From Clostridia bacterium (GTDB lineage Bacteria; Bacillota_A; Clostridia; Oscillospirales; UBA929): a stretch of DNA of 17,542 nucleotides. Within the stretch, counting starts at the first letter, position 1. Each line of letters opens with the position of its first letter. The notes below the pieces were generated by a model. It was not told the DNA's origin. It ran no database searches and saw nothing but the letters and a program-made list of their open reading frames with translations. The position numbers and the translations under genes were made by a program. Below, in pieces: positions 6,496 through 12,516 of the stretch. The DNA lies in assembly GCA_026001245.1 (NCBI GenBank), contig BNZR01000031.1:1-17542 (forward strand), read 5' to 3'.

Positions 6496-9422
6496 ATACC
6501 CAAGAATTTTTACAAACAATGTACAGCGGCGCAGCGTCCGGCTTTCTCACAATCTGGACACTGCCCGACAAGCGCACGGCGTTCTTCCCGGTAACGGAGA
6601 TGGCAAACGCCGTCTCCTACGCCGAGAGCCGTTTCGATACGCATGATGTATATTTCGGCGTGGGACTTCGCGGCGCAAAACTGGACGCGTTCCAACGCGG
6701 CGGCAACGATGATGTGTCCGTAGTCACAGCGTTTTGGGCTGATGTCGATGTAGTCAACGCCGAAGCTCACGCTGAGAGCGCGTTACCGCCGAGCATAGAT
6801 GCCGCGCTTGATTTCCTCGACACACTGCCGCTCCAACCGAGCATTGTCGTATCAAGCGGAAACGGTCTGCACGTCTACTGGCAGTTCGCAGAGCCGCTCG
6901 TGATTATGACGGACGCGCATCGCAGAAATATCGCGGGCGCGTTGCGCGGTTGGCAGATGTTCGTCAACAACGCCGCCAAAGAGTATGGTTGGAAGCTCGA
7001 CAACACATCAGACCTCTCTCGCGTCCTACGGATACCCGGCGGTGTCAATCACAAGACGGGTGATGACAGACGCGCTGAGGTAATCTCAGTCAGCGAACAG
7101 TGTTACACGCCGCAAGATTTCAAAGTGTATATTCCGAACGAGGAAACTTCCTCCAACATAAGCAACACCGCCGAGCGCACCGATTTCAACGCCGAGGTGG
7201 GCAACGCCGACCGTATCCTCGAAAAGTGCGCTTTTATGCAGTATTGCCGGGACAACGCCGCGACGCTCACCGAGCCGTACTGGTACGCTATGACGAGCAA
7301 CTTATCGCTCGCCGCTGACGGAGTTACTGTGTGTCATGAGTTCAGCAAACCTTACCCGCATTACAAACAGGACGAAACAAAGCGTAAAATCGCCCACGCT
7401 CTTGCCGAGAAGAAACCGCATACTTGCGCCTATATACGCAATGCTCTGTGTTTTGATTGCGGCGACTGCGCGGCGGGGTGCAGAGCACCGATTTCTCTCG
7501 CAATAATCACAAAAGCCGACTCCGTCCGAGAACTGCTCGCCAAGGACATTGAGGACTACGGCATGGTGTTCACAGATGATTACATTGACGCGCTAGCATA
7601 CTCAAAAGCAAAGTCACCGGGTGATTACGCCCAATTTAAGCAGAAACACAAAGGTAAAATCAGCGTCCGCGACCTCGAAAATTGTATCAAGGACTATGGC
7701 GCAAGGCAACGCAAATCAGGCGGCGCGATACTGAGCGGAGAACTGCTGAACCTTGACGGTATAGACCTTGGCGGCGCGGTCGTACCCCGCAAGTGGCAAA
7801 TTACCGACAGTGGTGTCCGTAAATTTGTCGAGAGCAAAAACGGCACGGAAGAAATCATCGTCTGCCCTGACTCTGTGGTCATTACGCGCCGTTTGGTAAA
7901 CATTGACGACGGCAAGGAACGGTTAGAACTTTCTTTCCGCAAGGACGGCTGTTGGAAGTCTGTCATCGGCAACAGGACGCAGGTTTACAACAAGCAAAGT
8001 ATTATCGGTTTCGGCGATGATGGGCTACACGTCACGAGCGGAACGGCGGCCGAGTTGGTATCTTACCTCTCCGACTACGAAACGGCGAACAAGGCCGTCA
8101 TACCACGAGTAGCATCAATCGGGCGGCTCGGCTGGCTTGATGACACGCAGTTCTTCCCGTACTCAACAAACGAGGAAATCCTGTTCGAGGAAGACAAAGG
8201 CACAGCGGTGCTGTACAAAAATCTTGCCGAACGCGGTGACTACGCCGTTTGGAAGGAGATGATGGTCACACTCCGCAAAAATCCGATAGCACGGTTCATT
8301 ACATCAGCGAGTTTCGCGTCGCCGCTCCTGTGCAAAATCGGTGTCCGCACGTTCGTCATTCACCTATGGCATATGTCGGCATCAGGCAAATCGGCGGCGT
8401 TAAAGGCGGCAATATCGGTGTGGGGTAATCCGCTCCGCATTATGGGCAATGGTTTTACGACCATAGTCGGCACGGAACAACTCGCCGGAACGCTACGCAA
8501 CTTGCCGTTCGGCATCGACGAGAAGCAGTCCGCAGACGAACGCCGTTTATCTCTTGAGCAGCTAATCTATGTTCTCGGTCAAGGCAGCGGCAAGATTCGC
8601 GGCGCGAAAGGCGGCGGCAACGCCGAGGTTGCTACTTGGCACAACGTAGTCATGCTCACCGGCGAAGAGCCGATTACACGCAACAGCAGTCTTGACGGCA
8701 TACAGACACGGACATTTGAAATCTATGGTAAGCCTGTGGACGATGTTGATTTCGCTAAGGAGGCACATATCGTCAGCGAGCAGAATTACGGGTTTGCGGG
8801 CGCTGAATTCATGCGTCATATTTGCGCTATGCTCCGTATTGACGTGAATTGTTTGAAAAAATTATATAATCAAACGTTTTCAAACGAATTCAAACAACGC
8901 GGTCTTAAGAACATTCACGCGGATTACATCGCGGCGGTAGCTCTGGGCGATTATCTTGCTGAAACGCTTATCTTCGGTACGGACAGTGAGGTGGCATTGC
9001 GCGGGGCGATTGCTATGGGCGAAACAATCTATCAAATCAATGAAAGTCAAATCAGCGATGATTCGACTGAGCGTGCGTGGGACTTTGTTACGGGGTGGCT
9101 TGTCGGCAACGAGGGGCGTTTTACACACGATGCCACGCCGTGTTATGGCAAGACACAGCAAAGTCCCGGTGGCAACTTTGCGGAGTTTTACGTCATTTCG
9201 CAACATTTAGATACCGCGCTTGAAGATGCGGGATTCAACGTCAAAAAGGCATTTCAGGGGTTCAGGGAGCAAGGTTTGATAGAAACCTACAAGGACGGCA
9301 ACGGCAAGGTGCGAACGAAAACGAGGTACAGGCTCGGCGACACGCTGGTCAACGGTTATGTGTTCCGACTGAAAAGCGAAGGAATAAAGCCACTTGTCGG
9401 GAAAAGCGTACAAGACCTTTAG
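6492..9422 (+). CDS. AEP primase / DUF927 helicase fusion
   Basis: A 976-residue phage replication protein. Residues 1-220 are a RepB-type archaeo-eukaryotic primase: metal motif FWADVD (D84, D86), SGNGLHVYW (H127) and D174 in DLSRVLRIPG. Residues 312-330 hold a cysteine cluster (C312, C320, C323, C326, C330) that could bind zinc or an Fe-S cluster. Residues 440-790 are the DUF927 superfamily III-like helicase with Walker A at 627-636 (SASGKS; Ser where the first Gly of GxxGKS is usual) and Walker B FGIDE (D676, E677). A winged-helix-like tail follows. It would prime and unwind DNA for the upstream polymerase. It is coupled to the ParB gene by ATGA. A 9-bp hairpin spans its TAG stop. Domain calls are strong; the role of the Cys cluster is inference. 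Confidence 0.93.
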   Translation: MNTQEFLQTMYSGAASGFLTIWTLPDKRTAFFPVTEMANAVSYAESRFDTHDVYFGVGLRGAKLDAFQRGGNDDVSVVTAFWADVDVVNAEAHAESALPPSIDAALDFLDTLPLQPSIVVSSGNGLHVYWQFAEPLVIMTDAHRRNIAGALRGWQMFVNNAAKEYGWKLDNTSDLSRVLRIPGGVNHKTGDDRRAEVISVSEQCYTPQDFKVYIPNEETSSNISNTAERTDFNAEVGNADRILEKCAFMQYCRDNAATLTEPYWYAMTSNLSLAADGVTVCHEFSKPYPHYKQDETKRKIAHALAEKKPHTCAYIRNALCFDCGDCAAGCRAPISLAIITKADSVRELLAKDIEDYGMVFTDDYIDALAYSKAKSPGDYAQFKQKHKGKISVRDLENCIKDYGARQRKSGGAILSGELLNLDGIDLGGAVVPRKWQITDSGVRKFVESKNGTEEIIVCPDSVVITRRLVNIDDGKERLELSFRKDGCWKSVIGNRTQVYNKQSIIGFGDDGLHVTSGTAAELVSYLSDYETANKAVIPRVASIGRLGWLDDTQFFPYSTNEEILFEEDKGTAVLYKNLAERGDYAVWKEMMVTLRKNPIARFITSASFASPLLCKIGVRTFVIHLWHMSASGKSAALKAAISVWGNPLRIMGNGFTTIVGTEQLAGTLRNLPFGIDEKQSADERRLSLEQLIYVLGQGSGKIRGAKGGGNAEVATWHNVVMLTGEEPITRNSSLDGIQTRTFEIYGKPVDDVDFAKEAHIVSEQNYGFAGAEFMRHICAMLRIDVNCLKKLYNQTFSNEFKQRGLKNIHADYIAAVALGDYLAETLIFGTDSEVALRGAIAMGETIYQINESQISDDSTERAWDFVTGWLVGNEGRFTHDATPCYGKTQQSPGGNFAEFYVISQHLDTALEDAGFNVKKAFQGFREQGLIETYKDGNGKVRTKTRYRLGDTLVNGYVFRLKSEGIKPLVGKSVQDL

Positions 9423-9430
9423 GTCTTGTA
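9409..9430 (+). terminator. Hairpin across the primase-helicase stop codon
   Basis: Arms TACAAGACC (9409-9417) and GGTCTTGTA (9422-9430) pair perfectly over nine bases with loop TTTA. The TAG stop (9420-9422) sits in the loop and second arm. No T-run follows, so it is not a standard intrinsic terminator. It may be a weak terminator, an RNA-stability element or a DNA-binding palindrome. Confidence 0.45.
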
Positions 9431-9435
9431 TACAC

Positions 9436-9555
9436 TGTTCACACTTTACCTTAGTTTATATATGTCGTGTAGCAGATTCAATTTAATTATACAACCACAA
9501 ATAAACAACTATATATACACGGTTGCGCGGCTGTACGGTGTATAAAGTGTGAACA
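9436..9555. repeat. 13-bp perfect inverted repeat bounding an AT-rich spacer
   Basis: TGTTCACACTTTA at 9436-9448 is the exact reverse complement of TAAAGTGTGAACA at 9543-9555. The 94 bases between are clearly AT-rich against the surrounding coding DNA. A smaller pair, TATACAC (9429-9435 and 9514-9520) and GTGTATA (9538-9544), is nested around it. Lying just after the primase-helicase gene, this could be a replication origin or an operator for the VRR-NUC/DUF1492 transcript. I see no clear sigma-A promoter in it. Confidence 0.6.
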
Positions 9556-9577
9556 CGGCACAAATGGGGGGAGTGTA

Positions 9578-9865
9578 ATGCTCGAAAAAGACATAGTTAA
9601 CCAAATTCAACGGTATCTCAAGACCGTACCCAATTGCTTCTGTTGGAAAGAACACGGCGGCATGTACGGCACGGCGGGATTGCCCGACATCATCTGTTGC
9701 CTACGCGGACGTTTCGTGGCGTTCGAGGTGAAAACGCCGGTCGGCAAACTTACAAAGCTACAAGAATCAACACTTACAAAAATCAGAAACGCAAAAGGTT
9801 ACGCCTACAAAGTTACATCGCCTCAAGAAGTCAAGGAGATAATTGAAAACTTGAACGGGGGCTAA
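9578..9865 (+). CDS. VRR-NUC domain nuclease
   Basis: A complete 95-residue single-domain VRR-NUC (PD-(D/E)xK) protein. Visible active-site pattern: E3 in the first helix, GLPD (D37), FEVK (E50, K52) and the following GKLTKLQ with Q62. The family includes FAN1 and many small phage nucleases; stand-alone phage versions are proposed to cut branched or Holliday-type DNA. A GGGGGGAG site lies 6 bases before the ATG. It is the first gene after the AT-rich spacer and is four bases from the DUF1492 gene, so the two form an operon. High confidence in family; substrate unknown. Confidence 0.93.
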   Translation: MLEKDIVNQIQRYLKTVPNCFCWKEHGGMYGTAGLPDIICCLRGRFVAFEVKTPVGKLTKLQESTLTKIRNAKGYAYKVTSPQEVKEIIENLNGG

Positions 9866-9869
9866 TTCC

Positions 9870-10277
9870 ATGAATAACATATCCGCAAAAGAATTCCTGT
9901 CACAGGCGTATCGAATAGACCAGCGCATTAACAGCAAGCTCGAACAGATACAGTCGCTCCGCGACTTGGCGAATAAAGCAACCGCAACGCTGACGGACAT
10001 GCCGTCGAGCGGAACGCGCAACGTCAGCCGTATGGAGGACATCATAATCAAGATGGTGGATTTGGAGAACGAGATTAACGCCGACATCAACGGTCTGGTG
10101 GATACCAAACATCAAATCGTCACAGCGATAAAGGGTGTTAACAATCCCGAATACCAGACGCTTTTGGAGCTGCGGTATCTGTGTTTCAAGACGTGGGATG
10201 AGATTGCCGTCACAATGAATTACGGAATCGACAATATTTTCCGCATACATCGCCGCGCACTTGAAGTCATGCAGTAA
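9870..10277 (+). CDS. DUF1492 / ArpU-like sigma-region-4 regulator
   Basis: A 135-residue protein. Residues 1-85 are helical (RIDQRINSKLEQIQSLRDLA, then a linker with SSGTRNV and MEDIIIKMVDLENEIN). Residues 95-133 form a sigma-70 region-4-like HTH: YQTLLELRYLCFKTWDEIAV, then MNYGIDNIFRIHRRAL. Phage DUF1492 proteins sit just before the packaging genes and are thought to switch on late transcription, like ArpU and RinA. That fits its position here: directly after it come a promoter-like element and a terminator. A GGGGGC site lies 8 bases upstream of ATG 9870. Confidence 0.9.
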   Translation: MNNISAKEFLSQAYRIDQRINSKLEQIQSLRDLANKATATLTDMPSSGTRNVSRMEDIIIKMVDLENEINADINGLVDTKHQIVTAIKGVNNPEYQTLLELRYLCFKTWDEIAVTMNYGIDNIFRIHRRALEVMQ

Positions 10278-10283
10278 AATCCA

Positions 10284-10313
10284 TTGCAATACAGTATGGC
10301 CATGTGCTAAACT
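10284..10313 (+). promoter_or_regulatory. Candidate extended -10 promoter after the DUF1492 gene
   Basis: TTGCAA (10284-10289), an 18-base spacer, then TAAACT (10308-10313) preceded by TGC, an extended -10. An inverted repeat ATACAGT (10289-10295) / ACTGTAT (10311-10317) overlaps it and could be the regulator's operator. Transcripts would start near 10320 and meet a terminator about 20 bases later. Confidence 0.5.
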
Positions 10314-10336
10314 GTATAGTAGCAAGATATAAATGA

Positions 10337-10372
10337 GAGCCGTTCGAGAAATCGGGCGGTTCTTTATATTTT
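10337..10372 (+). terminator. Intrinsic terminator after the DUF1492 gene
   Basis: An 11-bp stem, 10337-10347 with 10352-10362 (three G-T pairs), closes a GAAA tetraloop (10348-10351). TTTATATTTT follows at 10363-10372. It should end the early transcript and also any short RNA from the promoter just upstream, which suggests control by readthrough. Confidence 0.8.
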
Positions 10373-10374
10373 CA

Positions 10375-10411
10375 GAAAATATTTAGCGAAAATATTTCAA
10401 GAAAATTTTTC
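10375..10411. repeat. Three tandem 13-base AT-rich repeats
   Basis: GAAAATATTT starts at 10375 and at 10388, and the related GAAAATTTTT at 10401, exactly 13 bases apart. They lie between the terminator and the HNH ribosome site. Possible protein-binding or bent-DNA element; function unknown. Confidence 0.5.
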
Positions 10412-10429
10412 ATATAAGGCGGTGCTATC

Positions 10430-10801
10430 ATGCCGAACAGACCTCCAACGCCATGCGCCAAGCAAGGTTGCCCCGAACTAACCCGCGACCGCTATTGCCC
10501 CGCACACGCCAAAGAGGACGCGCGGAACTACGAGCGATACCGCCGCGACCCGGCAACGGCAAAGCGATACGGAGGCGTGTGGCGAAAGATACGGCTCGTC
10601 TACTTAGCAGATCATCCGCTTTGCGAGGACTGTGAGAAACAAGGACGATTAACCCCCGCCGAGGAAGTCCACCACATCAAACCCCTAACAGACGACCCGA
10701 GCCGGGCTGGCAGCGGCACCCACGATTTCAGCAATCTCCGCGCACTATGCACCTCATGCCACAGCGCCATCACGGCGAGAGCGCATATAGCCCGCAAGTG
10801 A
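10430..10801 (+). CDS. HNH endonuclease
   Basis: A 123-residue protein with a GGCGG site upstream. The N-terminus has a zinc-type knuckle C9, C14, C23, H26. The HNH domain has C65-x2-C68, EVHHIKPL (H81, H82), N102 in NLRALC and C107-x2-C110-H111, so both the catalytic histidine and the zinc ligands are intact. HNH proteins directly before terminase are common in Gram-positive phages, where they help cut DNA during cos-type packaging. It is separated from the terminase here by an oppositely oriented cassette, which is unusual. A short hairpin (CCCGC 10791-10795 with GCGGG 10804-10808) spans its stop codon. Confidence 0.93.
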   Translation: MPNRPPTPCAKQGCPELTRDRYCPAHAKEDARNYERYRRDPATAKRYGGVWRKIRLVYLADHPLCEDCEKQGRLTPAEEVHHIKPLTDDPSRAGSGTHDFSNLRALCTSCHSAITARAHIARK

Positions 10802-10865
10802 AAGCGGGTGAAAGCCCTTTACGGGCGCGGCGGCGCGAAAGCGAGTGGTATTCCAAAACGGTACG

Positions 10866-10888
10866 AAAAAGCCGCCCTTTCGGGCGGC
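10866..10888 (-). terminator. Intrinsic terminator of the minus-strand cassette
   Basis: GCCGCCC (10871-10877) and GGGCGGC (10882-10888) pair perfectly around a four-base loop. On the minus strand the loop reads GAAA and the stem is followed by five U residues (A-run 10866-10870). It lies 15 bases past the second minus-strand gene. Confidence 0.88.
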
Positions 10889-10903
10889 GGATTCGGCGGT
10901 CGG

Positions 10904-11137
10904 TCAGTCATCTTCTTCCTCGCGGTCGATTTCAAATGCCCCCGCTACCCCGTAGTAGTTCGCGCCGTGGCGGTTGCCGAAGTCGCGGGCGAAAATTTCG
11001 GCGTTGAGCAATTCGGGGTCGTTTTCGGCGGGGTCGTAGTAAACGCCGAGGTCGGAAAGCAAATCGCGGATTTTGTAGCCGTGGACTTGGTCGTAGCCGT
11101 AGCCGTTTTGTCCGAGTTCGATGTAAAAGTTAGCCAT
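10904..11137 (-). CDS. Small acidic protein, function unknown
   Basis: I choose the ATG at 11137 because the minus strand has GGAGG eight bases before it; a longer in-frame start at 11287 would lie inside the upstream gene. The product is 77 residues and begins MANFYIELGQNGYGYD. It has 17 Asp/Glu against 5 Lys/Arg (about -12) and 8 tyrosines, and ends in DREEEDD. No known family is recognised. It is the second gene of a minus-strand operon, 19 bases after the first, and is followed by a strong terminator. Small acidic proteins in such cassettes include anti-restriction and anti-CRISPR DNA mimics, but nothing in the sequence proves that role. GC is visibly higher than in the flanking genes. 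Confidence 0.75.
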   Translation of the reverse strand: MANFYIELGQNGYGYDQVHGYKIRDLLSDLGVYYDPAENDPELLNAEIFARDFGNRHGANYYGVAGAFEIDREEEDD

Positions 11138-11156
11138 TTTAGTTTCCTCCATTTTC

Positions 11157-11528
11157 TTAATTTTCGGGGTCGAGCAGCGCGGCGGCTTGGGCAATTTTCC
11201 AAAGGGCATGTTCAATCGCCTTTTCGGCGGTTTCGGGGTCGCCCTCGGCGAAGGAAACGAAGGCGTAGTCGGCGGAATTTTCCGCAAAGGCGAGGTGAAC
11301 TTTCGCCTCGAAAAGGGCGGCTACGCGGGCGGTTTTCTTGCCGAGTTCCTCAAGGTCGGCGTCCCCGTCGTAGACCGTGCCGCCGATTTCACGGCGGGTG
11401 GTGCGGTAGGTTTCGGCAATCGCCTTGTCGATTTTGTCGGCGAGGTCTTTGGCTTCCACTCCAACCCAATATGCCATGAAGCGGCAGAGGGCTTTGCCTT
11501 CGGAGCTGGTAGCGAATTCGATGTTCAT
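11157..11528 (-). CDS. Small helical protein, function unknown
   Basis: Start chosen at ATG 11528 (MNIEFATSSEG), which has GGAGG eight bases upstream on the minus strand; the in-frame start at 11579 lacks one. The product is 123 residues and Ala/Glu-rich. Most of it should be alpha-helical (KDLADKIDKAIAETYR; VAALFEAKVHLAFAENSA; ETAEKAIEHALWKIAQAAAL). I recognise no family. It is first in the two-gene cassette and faces a candidate promoter at 11584-11612. High GC and opposite strand mark it as a likely moron-type insertion between HNH and terminase genes. Confidence 0.75.
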   Translation of the reverse strand: MNIEFATSSEGKALCRFMAYWVGVEAKDLADKIDKAIAETYRTTRREIGGTVYDGDADLEELGKKTARVAALFEAKVHLAFAENSADYAFVSFAEGDPETAEKAIEHALWKIAQAAALLDPEN

Positions 11529-11583
11529 GGGTGGTACCTCCATTTCAGATTTGGCGGTCGGGGGGTTGCCCCGGCGCATCTAC

Positions 11584-11612
11584 ATATTGCCGCGTCGGGG
11601 GCTGGAAGTCAA
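11584..11612 (-). promoter_or_regulatory. Candidate promoter for the minus-strand cassette
   Basis: On the minus strand TTGACT (11607-11612) is followed by a 17-base spacer and CAATAT (11584-11589). The -35 is good, the -10 weak (3 of 6, including A2, A5 and T6 positions). Placement about 55 bases before ATG 11528 fits. Confidence 0.5.
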
Positions 11613-11920
11613 CCGGCTAAAACCACCAAAGATGAGCGCCCCAAAGCAGGCATAGCGCACAAGCCGCCAAGCCGCCGTTTCGGACGGCCGCGGGACGGCC
11701 GAAGCGCCAACTCCGCGCCCCCGCCGATGGTGGTTGCGGTCGGCGCGAACCGCAACGAGCAGGGGCAATGGGGAGGTCAAATCTCACTCAAACCCTTGCG
11801 CCGCAACGGATGTGGCCTCACACACGACAATTCGCGTATTCAGACGATTTTTTATCTGGCAGCGGTTTTCGCCCGAAACTATGATTCTGCCTAAATCAAA
11901 TAACCCAACATTCAGACACA

Positions 11921-11955
11921 AAATCAATCGGGAAATCAATCCCGATTGATTTTTT
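11921..11955 (+). terminator. Intrinsic terminator before the small terminase gene
   Basis: A perfect 12-bp stem joins 11921-11932 to 11941-11952 around an 8-base loop, and continues into a T-run to 11955. It would stop plus-strand transcripts just 37 bases before the terminase ATG. No convincing promoter is seen between it and that gene. Confidence 0.85.
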
Positions 11956-11991
11956 ATGTGCTTTTCAAACGAAATCAAAGGAGGTGCGCCG

Positions 11992-12516
11992 ATGGCGAAA
12001 GATGGAACGAATCGCGGCGGAGCGCGTCAGGGTGCGGGGCGCAAGAAAAAGCCGCTCGCCGAAAAACTGCTTGATGGCAATCCGGGGAAACGCCCACTCA
12101 AGGTCACGGAGTTTTACGGCGTTCCCGCCGTTGGCAAGTTCGCACCGCCGGACTTCCTCAAAATCGCGAGCAAGGAAACAGCCGAGAATTACCCGACCGC
12201 CGACCAAATTTATCTGCAAGTAAGCGAATGGCTCAAAGGCACGGGTTGTGCTAATCTCGTCAGCCCGACGCTGATTGAGGACTTTGCAATCAATCGCCGC
12301 GCCTTTTTCGAGTGCGAGTATATGAACAAGCGTCTCGGCAGAATCACAGGCGGCAAACGCTCTCCGTATGTCGATATGGCGGCGACTTACGCCGGACTTA
12401 TGCGTGTCGCGTGGGACAGGCTCTGGAACATCGTGGCGCAGAACACCGAGCGTAATTACGGCGCGGGCAACGCAGACGACGCTATGGAAAAATTACTCAC
12501 AGGGGGTAACGTATGA
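11992..12516 (+). CDS. terS: Terminase small subunit, P27 family
   Basis: A 174-residue protein. The start is set by AAAGGAGG seven bases before ATG 11992; an in-frame ATG at 11956 lies next to the terminator and has no site. The N-terminus carries the family hallmark NRGGARQGAGRKKK, then DGNPGKRPL; the middle has APPDFL and the C-terminal half is helical with KRSPYVDMAATYAGLM. The small subunit recognises packaging-start DNA and loads it onto the large subunit. The large subunit is not in the window; in related phages methyltransferase genes often separate the two. It overlaps the next gene by four bases (ATGA at 12513). Confidence 0.92.
   Translation: MAKDGTNRGGARQGAGRKKKPLAEKLLDGNPGKRPLKVTEFYGVPAVGKFAPPDFLKIASKETAENYPTADQIYLQVSEWLKGTGCANLVSPTLIEDFAINRRAFFECEYMNKRLGRITGGKRSPYVDMAATYAGLMRVAWDRLWNIVAQNTERNYGAGNADDAMEKLLTGGNV

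Larger units (their letters stand above)
11580..11955. other. Non-coding spacer between cassette and terminase
   Basis: I find no credible gene here. The left part to about 11780 is very GC-rich and holds direct repeats AAGCCGCC (11661, 11669) and GGACGGCCG (11682, 11693), and an 8-bp inverted repeat GTTGCGGT (11733-11740) / ACCGCAAC (11749-11756). The right part is AT-richer and ends in a terminator. The abrupt composition change near 11780 may mark an insertion boundary. Confidence 0.6.

Noticed and set aside
10375..10411. Possible CRISPR-like repeats
   Set aside because: Three 13-base AT-rich units without spacers are simple tandem repeats, not an array; no cas gene is present.
10808..11479. 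Open 223-codon plus-strand frame
   Set aside because: Covers the minus-strand terminator and both minus-strand genes; its Arg-rich end is typical of antisense reading.
11187..11894. Open 235-codon plus-strand frame
   Set aside because: It is antisense to the minus-strand cassette in GC-rich DNA, has no ribosome site and low-complexity Gly/Val content. The minus-strand genes have GGAGG sites, a promoter and a terminator.
11784..11978. Short minus-strand frame ending in SVAAQGFE
   Set aside because: Crosses the terminator hairpin, has no ribosome site and no family; treated as non-coding.
11956..11991. Upstream in-frame ATG for the small terminase
   Set aside because: It abuts the terminator T-run and lacks a ribosome site; ATG 11992 follows AAAGGAGG.
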